Shown piece after piece: positions 19,682-31,255 of a stretch of 64,000 nucleotides of DNA. This DNA is from Vanrija pseudolonga. Lineage: Eukaryota > Basidiomycota > Tremellomycetes > Trichosporonales > Trichosporonaceae. The position numbers and the translations under genes were made by a program. Where the stretch lies: NCBI RefSeq assembly GCF_020906515.1, contig NC_085849.1, positions 2,976,001 to 3,040,000 on the forward strand, given 5' to 3'. Positions within the stretch are counted from its first letter, which is position 1, and every line of letters starts with the position of its first letter. The notes below the pieces were generated by a model. The model was not told where the DNA came from. It was given only the letters and a program-made list of their open reading frames with translations, and did not search any database.

Positions 19682-22600
19682 TGTGGCTAGCTCGGACAGA
19701 GGACAGGGAGAGACAGACAGAGTAATCAGATAAGACTAGGGGGTGAGTGGAGATGGGAATGAGGGAGCGAGAGAGATTGGTGGCGTTGAGCCGTATTTAT
19801 TATATGCGACGAGGCCTTTGTCTTTGTTGCCCAGAGTGTGGTTCCGCGTGGAGCACGCCTTTGAACGCCGAGAGATTATCGCGTTGTGCACTGTGCTGCG
19901 CTCTGCTGCAGTGTGTGTGCCAAGTAAGGCCGGCCGATGCAACTACGGGTGCTTGTCGGCGCCGCACAGAGTCTGACAAAGATTTGGACCACTGATATCG
20001 TCGCGCGTCATGATTTGCGCAGATTTGGCTGGCAAAATCGGTCACTCACCGCACTGCACGGGATTGCATCGGCCCAGTCGCGTAAATGGCGCTAAGGGCT
20101 GCGCGCATTGTGCGGTGGACTGTGAGGGGGGACGGAATAAAAATGATGGCTCAAAGTCACGTGAGTGCCTCACTGGTTGCAAGGCTGACTGTGTCAAAGA
20201 GCGTGGTTGTTAGTGCGTCGTGTACGCCCGCCACTGAACCACTGCAGAAGGCGCGTCACTATTGCTGCTGTAATCCGCAATGTTTCTAGTTTTCTAGTCG
20301 CGACGAGACGAGCCACGCGCCTGCAGCGTGGGCGCCAGCTGACCGAGCTGGATCACCCCCGCCACGTACTCCTCTTGCCCATCCATTGGCACATTGCTAC
20401 ATGAAGGAGCACTGCAGGAGACGCTCAAAAGGGGAAAGGGTTTCGACACTTTTGTTGGGAACGAGGATCTCCCGCCACCCGTCATTGTTTATGTACGTAA
20501 ACTGGCTCTCAACTGGCACAGCTGGCACGGCACTGCCACACGCTCTACTGCCTGCAAGGCCCAACTCTAAACAACGGCAGTACGACGTGCTACCGAACTA
20601 CCGACCCCCGACAGCCCGACTTTACAACATGAGGGAAGAGGGTCTTGTGTAACAGGAACCACTGGCAGCCACTCGCAGCAAAACAACGCGTGCGTACCAC
20701 ATGCACGACACGTCCATGGTGCCCCTGGTCAACGACACCTGTCGTAAACTTGTCTTTGGTTAATGAGATGCACCTCCAAGCCTTTATCCAGGACTGCATT
20801 GGCGTCTGCCCTGGCTATGAAACGATTGCACTCGACCCACACAGGCAGAGGAGAGACAGAGAGCTCCGGTGTCAGCCAAGTAGGAAGCAATCGCCGTTGA
20901 GGTTGCCGTGTCCCCATTTAACCGCCTCCTGATCTTCCTCGGGTGGCTTGTAGGGGTGAGTCATGTACCATTGTTACGCGTCAAACCAAGCTCATTTACG
21001 CACTTGGAGTACGTGAGCGTGTTTAGAGTGTATGCACGCCCATCCAGCCCGCATGTCTGAAGCTCTAGGAGTGTGTGCGCTGCGCAAGTCGTCTCAGTTC
21101 CGGTCGACAACACCAACATTGTGCCTCGACCCATGGTGCTATCCGTACAACGCTCTCTACTCGCGGTCAGCAAGACCCGTGAAACTGTTGTATGGATGGG
21201 GTCGGGGTACGGACAACCAGGGTGGAACGAGGAAAGAGGTGTCGCGGCCACCCTGTATAGTTACGAAGGACCTGTTCCCGAGTGAGGGTGAGGGTTGTCG
21301 TGGTGACTTGTGCCAAGCCTCGCGACTGCAAAGCAAAATAGATGAAACGCACGCGCGTACGCGCTGTGCACAGTGTGCGTGTCGTGCGTGTCTTTTTTGC
21401 TTTTACTTTTGCCCGCTGGTGCGGAACACAAGTGGAACAGGAATGGGCGGGTCGCGAGCCCGACAAGATGCACGAGAAGAGACGGTGGCTCACTTGGGAT
21501 GAGCATTCGCCAGGAAACCAGCCAGAGCGGCCCACAGTCAGGGCCAGGGTTCCGGACGAGTCGCGTCTTGCGGCCAGGCACGGATCACAAACTGACGGAA
21601 CGATGGCAATGCGCGGGTGGTGGATTGGTGCGCTCTTGGTGGCATGGTGGCAGCGGGCACAGTGCTGGCGCGGTGGATCGCGCGCGCGGCAGTGGCTTTT
21701 GGGAACACGCCAATGGGTAGTGCATGGCTTGTTGGGGCTTAGCTCGCGGTCGAGCGGTCTCGCTGTCGCGGTAGACGAGTGGCCCTCTTACACCACCCCC
21801 CCCCCTCATCCCCTCCGCGCGACTCGCCCCTGGAGCCAAACCCTGTCTACCATTAAGACCCTGACTAGTCGACACGACACGTCCCTGGGATCCGTCCAAC
21901 CCGTCTACCTGCCGTAGCGCGTGCGCCCCAACTCGCCCTCCGCGCGCGGCTCGCCTCCCCCCCCGCCGCCGCCGCCAACTCGACTCCAACCCCCCCCGTC
22001 CCTGTCTCAATCCCATCCGACCCTAAACCCTACAGCCAACACCTTCCCCTTGCGTCCTCAACTCGCTCAACGACCGCACACCGACCAACGAGGGAGGCAG
22101 GTCGCTCCTCACTCTGCTGCTGCATGGCCGACGAACACTCTATTACACCCCTTGCTTCCACTTCTCCTTCTTCTTCTTCTCAACTTACCAACACCAACGG
22201 CCCGTTTGCTGGTTCAACGGCCGCGACACTCTCTCGTTCCCTCCCCAACATCACTTTCAACTAGCTGAACACCACACCGGCCATCGACACGGGCCACTCT
22301 TTCGCTCTTTTAACCAACAAATCCCCCCACCGCCCCTCTCCTCGGCGGACGCGATAACGACTCGCCCAAAGAGACGATACACATCGTCCCCATTGCCCCC
22401 AGTTGCAGCCTGCACAACGTCTGTTATCCCAGACGTAACCTGCTTGCTCTTCGGGTGATACCAAATTTGCGGTTGTTCTCTTCGACCGTCTGAGAAGAGG
22501 GAATATAGATATCAGTGGTGTGCACACGCGTTTGGTGAGTAGAAGCCTTGCCGATCATTACCCCGTTCCAGATCACCCGTAGTCGTGCGCGCCAAAGGGA

Positions 22601-23350
22601 AGGAGGCCAAGGCGTCGGGCAGTGCACGTATGGCACGCGAGGCCTGTGCTCGCCGGGCACGACGTCGTTGGCGTCGACAAGGAGGCGCGCCGGGCGGCGC
22701 CTCCGCCCGCCGAACGAGGGGCACAACACACACATTGCAGACGCACGCACCGCCGCCCGCTGGGACCTCCTTCTCCTCCACTGTGCCGTGCCGTGCGCGC
22801 TGCGTGTGCCCTTGTGCACGTCGCGCACGTCGCCCACCGCCTCATTGATGGCGTGTGGCCTCTACATGGTGACCAAGTGGTCTGAGCGCGCGCGTTTCCT
22901 TCCCCAGCCCCCCTCCTCCCTTCCTTTCCCCTCGCTGTCCGCCCTGTCAACCAACTCGTCTTCACTCTTCACACTCTCCTTCTCTTTCCTCTCTGCTCCC
23001 TCCCGAGGTGCCTCCCAGTCACCCACGCCCGACTCTTTTCACCCCTCCTACTCCCTTGTTGTGCATTTTCAGACACAGTACTAATACCGCCGCCAGCTTG
23101 TTCCGCAAGCGTCACCTTCTTTCGCCCGTCCGACTCTACGAGTTCGTCTTCGACCATTCTCCGCGCCACCCATTGCCGCTTGTTCGCTGGCGACAGGTGC
23201 CGAAAGTCGGCCTCCATATAGCACATCCAGGTACTGGCAACCTCGCCTCGACGGCCCCCCAACCAACCGCAAAGAGCTTCGAGCAGGTCTCGAATCACCC
23301 CACCCCCAGATCAATAACACCCCCAACTCCTCAAGCTGACAACAATCAAC
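19682..23350. other. 3.7-kb divergent intergenic region, no convincing gene
   Basis: This is the longest gap in the window, between the starts of CCC2 and a divergent gene of unknown function. Reading frames up to about 190 codons exist but look random, rich in Arg/Trp/His with no domain. Bases 21780-22300 and 22890-23340 are strongly C/T-rich, as in leaders of highly transcribed fungal genes. A GTGAGT donor at about 22537 and a TTTTCAG acceptor near 23073 could bound a 5'-UTR intron. A ten-base C run lies near 21790 and a TCACGTGA palindrome at 20157. No tRNA is seen. Confidence 0.5.
20157..20164. promoter_or_regulatory. TCACGTGA palindrome (E-box type)
   Basis: An eight-base perfect palindrome containing CACGTG, the core bound by bHLH factors such as Cbf1 and SREBP-type regulators. 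It lies about 480 bp upstream of the CCC2 start. Function is inferred only from the core sequence. Confidence 0.3.
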
Positions 23351-24783
23351 ATGTCCGCTTATCTCACCTACTCGTCTCCCGACCCGACCCCATTACGCAC
23401 TGTAGCTCACTCAGTCGCTGAGGCGGCACTTCAGTCGGGACCAAACTCGCCTTCTATCAACATGTCCATGTCGGAACTCATGGATGCCGCGCCTCTCCTC
23501 GATGACGCGTGGGTCGAGACAGCCGACATTGGTACATGGCCTCGTCTGAAGACGAAGCGCTCCGAGAGCTTTGCAGACCGCGGCCAGCCGTTGTGGGAGG
23601 CCGTCGTTTCTGCTCAAGAGCGCCGTGAGCGTGAGTTTGGTGAGTGGTTGTCATATGTTTGTGTTTGTGGCACAGGGCGCTAACATTGTTCTCAGGCTCC
23701 CCGATTCTTGCAGCGCCCGCCCCTAGGACACCACGAACGCCTGGACGTGCCCCACCACCTCGCGCATGGACGCTGGCTCACACGCCCATGCACGCGAGGC
23801 TCACGGCTGCGATCAACACGGACGGCAGGTCGACCTACGACCAAGAAGTCACCCTTACGACTCGCTCGGCTGAGCAGTCTCCTGTCGACTCTGCCTTCGC
23901 GGTCATGAGCCCCCTCGCGGAGGCTCTCCCCCGTCTCTCGGCCCAGGACTTTGCTATCCAGGCGCAGGAGAAGGCTGCGATCGCCGCACACGCGCGTACC
24001 CGCTCCGACTTTAACAGGTCGCCATCCAGTGTTCTTCGTTCTCAGCAGCAGCCCAGATTCCGTCCCCGCCTCCCAAGCCTCGCCCAGATCCAGGCCAAGA
24101 TGCACGGCTCCGCTTCGTCACCAGTGTATACCAACCACCGTGCTCAGTTCCGCAGCGACTCGGTCGACTCTGTCGACTCTGAGGGCCCGCAGACTCCTAC
24201 GGAAGAATTCTCCTCGTTTGACATCAAGGCCTACCTTGGATCAAACAACCGCCCCATGACTCCTGACAGCCCCTCGCTCGAGTCTCGCCTCGCTCCCTTC
24301 CTTCGTGAGCGCACCAACGGTCGCCTCTCGCGACCAAGGTCCTACGGTGGAAGCGACGACTCGTACGCCGACGATGTTGAAGACTTCTCGCGCACGCCCC
24401 TTGGTCCATCTCGTGTTCAGAACCAGGCCACCATTCGGGCAAAGCAGACGACTCCTCATACCCCAACAAGAGCTCTTTGGGCTCGCGACCAGGTTACGTT
24501 TGTGGTCACGCCACCAAAGTCTACCAACTATGTCGACCCTCCTACCTCACCAACCGAGTCCGTTCAGTCTACGGTCTCTTCGACTCCTTCTCTCCCGATC
24601 ATCACCTGCACTCCCGCAGATGAGCCCGACTCGGACGAGGAGTCTGAAGGCGACGTGATTGTGTTCAACGGCGAGGTCGAGCTCGACTCTGACGAGGAGG
24701 ACGAGGTTGAGCGTAGGGAACGCGAGAAGCGGGGCATGGAGATGCGGTCCCGTTTGCTTCGTCGGTCATCAGAGGGGATGTAA
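23351..24783 (+). CDS. Uncharacterised disordered protein
   Basis: Exons 23351-23639 and 23696-24783 (56-nt intron) give 458 residues. I do not recognise a family. The protein is rich in Ser, Pro, Thr and Arg. It has short conserved-looking islands: MDAAPLLDDAWVETADIGTW near the start, FRPRLPSLAQIQAKMHG in the middle, FSSFDIKAYLG, and WARDQVTFVVTPPKSTNY. The C-terminus is acidic (DEEDEVERREREKR) with a final basic patch (RSRLLRRSSEGM). Many SP/TP pairs suggest phosphorylation by proline-directed kinases. A long pyrimidine-rich leader precedes it. A regulatory or scaffold role is possible but not shown. Confidence 0.75.
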
Positions 24784-25406
24784 TCCCCTTTGGTAGAGTT
24801 TTTCGGCCGATGATGCGATCGGAGGAGCCAAGTTTCCTAATCCTCCGTCCCTGTCCCCGTAGCTGTGTCTATTATATCTCTCGAACATTGATTATCCCAC
24901 CACCGTCCCATCCCCCGCCATCCAGTGGCCCCATTCGCCTCGCCTCCCCTCATACCGCCTGGCTTTGACTCTCTACGAGGCGTGTACAGTACGTATTGGA
25001 CTTTCGGGCCCAACCATAATGCAGAATGTCGTCTGTTTATGCTTTTTGTGACCACATGCGCGGCGGTTTGTGTCGTCATGGGATGTTCTAGATAAATCCA
25101 TCAGCCTAATAATTAGAGTCGCCACTAATGATTTGACCCAAGTAAAAGGGCAACCTCCACTTTGCTCGGCCAGCCCGAGGCGAGCAAGGGCGAGTCGATA
25201 GGCTGGTTCCGGGCAGGGAAGGCGACACCCCTCCCAGAGTACGCGTGATGAGCAAGCGTCACTCATGACAAGTGACAACGTCCACTCGTCCTTCTAGCAC
25301 TTTGCCCATTCTTCAAAGACGAACACCACCTTGTAGCATTCAAACTCACACTACTCTATCCTAGACTCAAGCTCGAGACACACTCTACTCCCCCATCACA
25401 TCACAC
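24784..25406. other. Intergenic, upstream of PIM1
   Basis: This is the 3' side of the unknown gene and the promoter side of the Lon gene. The last 100 bases before the Lon start are C/A-rich. I see no gene or RNA in it. Confidence 0.55.
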
Positions 25407-28400
25407 ATGGTGCCTCTTCGTGTCGTAGCACGAGCGAGGGCTCCAAGGCTCATCTCGACCTCGGCCCTCCGCATCGGCGTTCCATCAGCAGCATCAGCGT
25501 CACCCACCCCCATCGCAGGCCCATCACGATGCGCAGCAGAGTACCTCGCTTGGCACGCCCGGCCATCTCTCCACTCTCAGGTCCGCGCCCTGCACTCGTC
25601 GCCCCGCTCCTTAAAGGACAAGCGATGGGTCAACTCGGCGCAGAAGGCACAGGAAGAGGCCGAGGAAGGCGAGGGCGAGGAGGCTGAGGGCGAGACGGCC
25701 ACCAAGGAGGAGACATCTGCGACCGAGTCCCCCAAGGGCAAGGACAAGGATGTCAAGACCAAGGTCGTCGAGGCCGAGGCATCCGAGACCGCCAAGACGG
25801 AGGAGAAGAGCGCCGCCGAGTCCGAGTCCAAGACGAAGCAGGCCGCTTCGACTGCTTCAGCGTCCGGCGTCGCCCCGCCAGAGGGCGTCGCCGCCACCAA
25901 GAGCGCTGGCTCGGGCAAGGGCAAGGAGATTGCCAAGCCCTCCATCCCCGAAATCTACCCCCAGGTGCTCGCCCTCCCCATCACGCGTCGCCCTCTCTTC
26001 CCCGGCTTCTACAAGGCCGTGACCATCACCTCGCCCGCTGTCATCAAGGCTATCCGCGAGCTCATCGCCCACGGTCAGCCCTACATCGGAGCCTTCCTCC
26101 TCAAGGATTCCGACTCGGACTCGGACGTGATCACCAGCCTCGACCAGGTGCACCCCGTCGGCGTGTTCGCCCAGATCACGAGCGTCTTCTCCTCGGCCGA
26201 CACGAACCGCCAGCAGAACGCCGAGACGGACGAGAGTGGCGAGCCCAAGCCCGAGACTCTGACGGCTGTTCTCTACCCCCATCGCCGTATCCACATCGAC
26301 GAGCTCGTCGTCGCCGGCCCTCCTGAGCCTCCTACTATCGAGGGCGAAGCAGCCGAAGCCGCCGCTGTCGAGGCCGCCGTCCCGGAAGCCAAGGAGGAGG
26401 CCGAGGTCGCCTCCTTTGAGAAGGAGGTTCCTAGCGTCGAGGAGACGAAGGAAGCCCTCGGCGAGAATGCCGAGGACGCCGAGGCCAAGGACGAGGACCT
26501 CAAGCACCAGTCCCAGATCGGCTTCCTCCACCCTCTCCTTCCCGAGATCTCGCTCACCAACGTGTCCAATCTCGTGCTCGAGCCTCACAAGAAGGACAAC
26601 CAGGTCATCCGCGCCATCATGGGCGAGATCCTCGCTGTCTTCAAGGAGATTGCCCAGCTCCAGCCCATCTTCCGCGAGCAGAGTGAGTTAACCTCAGCGA
26701 CTCCGTGCTGACCCATAGTCGCTTCCTTCACCATGTCCAACTCGGCTGCCAACGTCTTTGACGAGCCCGACAAGCTTGCCGACTTTGCCGCTGCTGTGTC
26801 GACTGGTGACGTTCACGACCTCCAGGCCGTTCTCGAGTCGCTGTCGGTCGAGGACCGTCTTCAGAAGGCGCTCCTGATCCTCAAGAAGGAGCTCATCAAC
26901 GCCCAGCTTCAGAGCAAGATTTCGCGTGACGTCGAGAGCAAGATCCAGAAGCGCCAGCGCGAGTACTACCTCATGGAGCAGCTCAAGGGTATCAAGAAGG
27001 AGCTCGGCATGGAGAGCGACGGCAAGGACAAGCTCGTCGAGCGCTTCAAGGAGAAGGCCGCCAAACTTGCCATGCCGGAGGGCGTCAAGAAGGTGTTTGA
27101 CGAGGAGCTCAACAAGCTCATGCACCTCGAGCCCGCCGCCAGCGAGTTCAACGTCACCCGCAACTACCTCGACTGGCTCACCCAGATCCCCTGGGGCGTC
27201 CACTCGCCCGAGAACTTCAACATTGCCCACGCGACCCAGGTTCTCGACGAGGACCACTACGGTCTCAAGGATGTCAAGGACCGCATCCTCGAGTTCCTCG
27301 CTGTCGGCAAGCTCCGCGGCACCGTCGAGGGCAAGATCATCTGTCTTGCCGGTCCCCCCGGTGTTGGTAAGACGTCGATCGGCAAGAGCATTGCCCGCGC
27401 CCTTGGCCGTCAGTTCTTCCGCTTCTCCGTCGGTGGTCTCACCGATGTTGCCGAGATCAAGGGCCACCGTAGGACGTACATTGGTGCCATGCCCGGCAAG
27501 CCCATCCAGGCCCTCAAGAAGGTCGCCACTGAGAACCCCCTTATTCTCATCGACGAGGTCGACAAGATTGGCCGTGGCCACAATGGCGACCCCTCCAGCG
27601 CGCTCCTCGAGATGCTCGACCCCGAGCAGAACACGTCGTTCCTTGACCACTACATGGACGTTCCCGTCGACCTGTCCCGTGTCCTCTTTGTCTGCACGGC
27701 CAACGTCTTGGACACCATCCCCGCCCCGCTCCTCGACCGTATGGAGGTTCTCGAGGTCAACGGTTACGTCTCGGCTGAGAAGATGAACATTGCCGAGAAG
27801 TACCTCTCCCCTCAGGCCAAGGACGCGTCAGGTCTCAAGGACGTCGACATTGAGATTGAGCCCGAGGCGATTGAGACCCTTATCCGCTGGTACTGCCGCG
27901 AGTCTGGTGTCCGTAACCTCAAGAAGCACATCGACAAGATTTACCGCAAGGCCGCGTTCAAGATCGTTGACGACCTCGGCGAGGCAGCGCTCCCTGAGCC
28001 CACCGAGCCTGAGAACTCGCGCTCTGTCGAGACCCAGGAGGCGGATGTCAAGCCCAAGTCTGAGCGCCTGCCTGGAGACGAGGCTGGCAAGGAGCCCGAC
28101 ACTACCCACGTCACCACCAAGGTGCGCGAGCCTCTCACAATCCCAGAGGGTATTCACGTCCGTGTGACCAAGGACAACCTCAAGGACTATGTCGGCCCTC
28201 CCGTCTACCACAAGGACCGCCTGTACACCAAGGCGCCACCTGCCGGTGTTAGCACTGGTCTTGGCTACCTTGGCAACGGCTCGGGATCCGTCATGCCCAT
28301 CGAGGTCACGTCCATGCCTGGCAAGGGCGGCCTCCAGCTTACCGGCAAGCTGGGCGAGGTCATTCGCGAGTCGGCCCAGATCGCCCTCAGCTGGGTCAAG

Positions 28401-28911
28401 GCCAACGCCTTCCTTCTCGGTATCACCAAGAGCGAGGCCGACCTGACTGTCAACGACCGGGATATCCACTTGCATATGCCAGAGGGTGGCATTGGAAAGG
28501 AGGGACCGAGTGCAGGAACCGCCATTCTTACTGCCTTTGTTTCGCTCTTGACGCGCACCCAGGTCGACCCTGATGTGGCTATGACTGGAGAAATCTCGCT
28601 GCACGGCCAGGTTCTTCCTGTCGGTGGTCTCAAGGAGAAGATCCTTGCTGCCCACCGCGCCGGCATCAAGAGTGAGTAGAGTTGCGTTCCTTCGGCATGA
28701 TGCTAACTCTCCGCCAGAGCTCGTCGTTCCCGCCGCGTGCAAGTCGGATATCGACGAGAACGTGCCCGAGAGTGTCAAGGCAGGCATCGAGTTTGTCTTT
28801 GTCGACGACGTGCGCCAGGTCATCCACGAGGTCTTCCGCGGCACCGACATTGCGCAGCGCTGGCTTGAGACGCTGCCAGTCGATGAGCCTCCCCAACGCG
28901 AGACGCACTAG
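25407..28911 (+). CDS. PIM1: PIM1, mitochondrial Lon protease
   Basis: ATP-dependent serine protease of the mitochondrial matrix, removing damaged proteins. Exons 25407-26682, 26719-28671 and 28718-28911 (introns 36 and 46 nt) give 1,140 residues. The N-terminus is Arg/Ser/Ala-rich and fits a presequence. It is followed by an unusually acidic Lys/Glu-rich stretch (about residues 75-170) before the Lon substrate-binding domain. The AAA+ module has Walker A GPPGVGKT near residue 637 and Walker [10 protein letters not shown]. The protease domain has the catalytic Ser in GPSAGTA near 1022 and the catalytic Lys in [16 protein letters not shown] near 1064. Acidic inserts split the Lon N domain (about 310-370) and the region before the protease domain. 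All active-site motifs are intact. Confidence 0.97.
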
Positions 28912-29081
28912 GCATGGTATGACAGAGTAATTTAGAGCGCAGCAGAAGTAGTAGAGAATCGCACGGCATAGGGAAGACACAATCATCATGCATCACTCTT
29001 GTAACGCACCAGCCAGCTGCAGTCGTCCGTGTGAGATGGGATGCATGCGCGCGAACCGAACCATGCAATCTAACAAACAAT

Positions 29082-30383
29082 CTAATCGACAGGGTCAATG
29101 TACGCTGTGGGCGCGGCCCTGCGTGATGGGTCGACATAGTTGTGCGCGTGAGAGTCGTGGAGCGCAAAGTCTTCCAGTGTGAGTGGGCGGACCTTGAATC
29201 CCTCTTTGCGCGCGGCCTCGAGGCCATCCTTTCCTGCCTTGCCCTTTTCACGCATAAACTCGCGGACGGGGACCATGGCGGCGTTGCGACACGTCTCTTT
29301 CAGGTCGGAGCCTGACAGGCCGTCCGTCTTGCGCGCGAGCGCCTCGATCGTGAAGCCGGGAGCCGTCTTGGTATGTGACAGCATCTGGGAGGGGGGTGGG
29401 GTGAGTGGCGAACGTGAGAAATCCAAGTGGGCAGGCAAAGCGCCACAACGCACCAGTGTCAAGATCTTGACCCGCTGCTCGTAGTTTGGCAGGCGGATCG
29501 CAAAGCGCTTGGGCATGCGTCGGAGGATGGCGGGGTCGATGTCGTTGGGGCGGTTAGTGGCGCCAAGCACCAGAATGCGGTCCGAGCCAGACGTGAGGCC
29601 GTCCCACAGCGTCATGAACTCGGCCTTGAGCATACCCGTGACCTCGTGGTCGGCTGCCGAGCGCTCGCGGAAGAGCGAGTCGATCTCGTCGATAAAGATC
29701 TGGGTGGGGTTAGCCGCTGGGGTGTGGGGGTGAGGAGGGTGGCTCGGGCCTGGCCCCACGGCACTCACGATACTAGGCTGGACCTTGCGCGCAAGCGAGA
29801 ACAAGCCGTTGACAAGCTTGTTGCTCTCGCCAAACCACTTGCTCGTGAGACTCGACAGGGGGAGGTTGATAAACGTCGCGCCAGACTCTTTTGCCAGCGC
29901 CTTGGCGAGCATGGTCTTGCCGCACCCTGGGTGGCCGTACAGCAGCACACCGCGCGGGGCCGACAGCAGCCCGCCGCCAGATGCGAACAGCTCGGGGAAG
30001 GTGAGCGGGTAGATGACCGTCTCGCGGAGGCTCGAGATGATCTCGTCCAGGCCGCCAATCGACTCAAACGTCGTCTCGAGCGCATTCGGCGGGATGATCT
30101 CGGCCGCGATTGACGTCTCGTACTCGTCCAAATCGAGCGCGGCGAGCTGTTCCTTCGACAGGCCGGTCTGGCTGAGCAGCGACTCGCCCTTGGCTTTCGC
30201 CTTCTTCGTCGCGCCTCCGGGCTCGGCGAGCGACGACAGGACGTATCGCAGCGCATAGTACAGCGCCACCTGGGACGCGGCGAAAAAGGCCACTGGGCGG
30301 TGTGAGATTGGGAGGAGGAAGCTGCGGCACGAGATGAACTCACCGTCCATTACGACGCGGCCGACGTCTCTTGAATTTGGCAT
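29082..30383 (-). CDS. MSP1: MSP1/ATAD1 membrane AAA ATPase
   Basis: Msp1 extracts mislocalised tail-anchored proteins from the mitochondrial outer membrane. Exons 30344-30383, 29769-30292, 29454-29699 and 29082-29384 give 370 residues. One N-terminal membrane helix (VAFFAASQVALYYALRYVL) precedes a linker and the AAA domain: GGLDEIISSLRETVIYPL, Walker A GHPGCGKT, pore region KWFGESNKLVNGLF, Walker B IFIDEIDSLF and sensor GATNRPNDIDPAILRRMP. The C-terminal helix carries DGLSGSDLKETCRNAAM. All three introns (51, 69, 69 nt) would keep the frame open if retained, but removing them restores family spacing, notably directly joining QPSI to IFIDEID. Confidence 0.94.
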   Translation of the reverse strand: MPNSRDVGRVVMDGEFISCRSFLLPISHRPVAFFAASQVALYYALRYVLSSLAEPGGATKKAKAKGESLLSQTGLSKEQLAALDLDEYETSIAAEIIPPNALETTFESIGGLDEIISSLRETVIYPLTFPELFASGGGLLSAPRGVLLYGHPGCGKTMLAKALAKESGATFINLPLSSLTSKWFGESNKLVNGLFSLARKVQPSIVSAVGPGPSHPPHPHTPAANPTQIFIDEIDSLFRERSAADHEVTGMLKAEFMTLWDGLTSGSDRILVLGATNRPNDIDPAILRRMPKRFAIRLPNYEQRVKILTLVRCGALPAHLDFSRSPLTPPPSQMLSHTKTAPGFTIEALARKTDGLSGSDLKETCRNAAMVPVREFMREKGKAGKDGLEAARKEGFKVRPLTLEDFALHDSHAHNYVDPSRRAAPTAYIDPVD

Positions 30384-31255
30384 GGTGGGAGGTCGAGCTG
30401 GAAGTGAATGGCAAAATGGACAAAGTCAGAAGAAGACGAGTGCGTGTCGCTGGCCCGGTTTGTTTTCGGTAATGCGCTGTCCGTGGTGGTGGCAACCCGA
30501 GTAAAGGCGAGCACCGAGCCGGCCGGCTGCCTGGTGAGATGGGAGCAAGAGAGAAACGGGAGTATTTTTTGGCGATGACAACGCATTCATCACACAAAAA
30601 TGGCGCTACGGTGGCGACACAGATTCAGGGGTGGACATGCGAGGAGCGCATGGGTTTCGCGTGGTAGAACAAGGTTGTAACGGCATGGTGTAACGTCACT
30701 TTTGATCTCTTGTAAACAGTGGTACAGTGGTAGTACACTGATTGTCCATCGAGTGGTGCACTGCGCCCATAGCTCCAACGCGCTCCAACGCGTCCCTCGA
30801 CCTAAACATCACACAACACGCTGCTCTTCTCTCGACTCCCTCCTGCCACTCGCACCCGCCGACGCGAGAACATTACCCGCCACCTCGGTGGCGTTGGTGG
30901 CTTGAGCCTAGGTGCGAGAGAGCCAAAAGCCACGTAATATTTTCTGGCACCTCGCGCCCTGGATGCAGCGCGCGCGTCACTTTCCCTGTCCTGAAAGCAA
31001 TCTCGACGACGCGCCTGGTCTCACTCGGGCCAACAAGCTGCAACCTCTTCCTCGACTCCTCATCTCCTCATCATCATCCTTTGTGTTAAGCAGCACATCG
31101 CAGCTCTTAATACCCCTGCTCCTCAACTGCAACCCACTCGCCCTCATCACCACTCTCCTCAGCGAACCACCACCGCCTCTACCGCTTCTTTCCTTCACGC
31201 GCGCGCGAAAATCAATCGCGCCGCGCTGCCCGCGTAGGCTCACCACACCACCGCA
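30384..31255. other. Divergent promoter region between MSP1 and RIF1
   Basis: An 872-bp gap separating divergent starts. The RIF1 side (31010-31255) is C/T-rich. No gene or RNA is recognised. Confidence 0.55.

Noticed and set aside
21342-22268. Open frames of 115-190 codons in the large gap
   Set aside because: The composition is Arg/Trp/Pro-rich without domains or good start contexts, and no intron pattern joins them.
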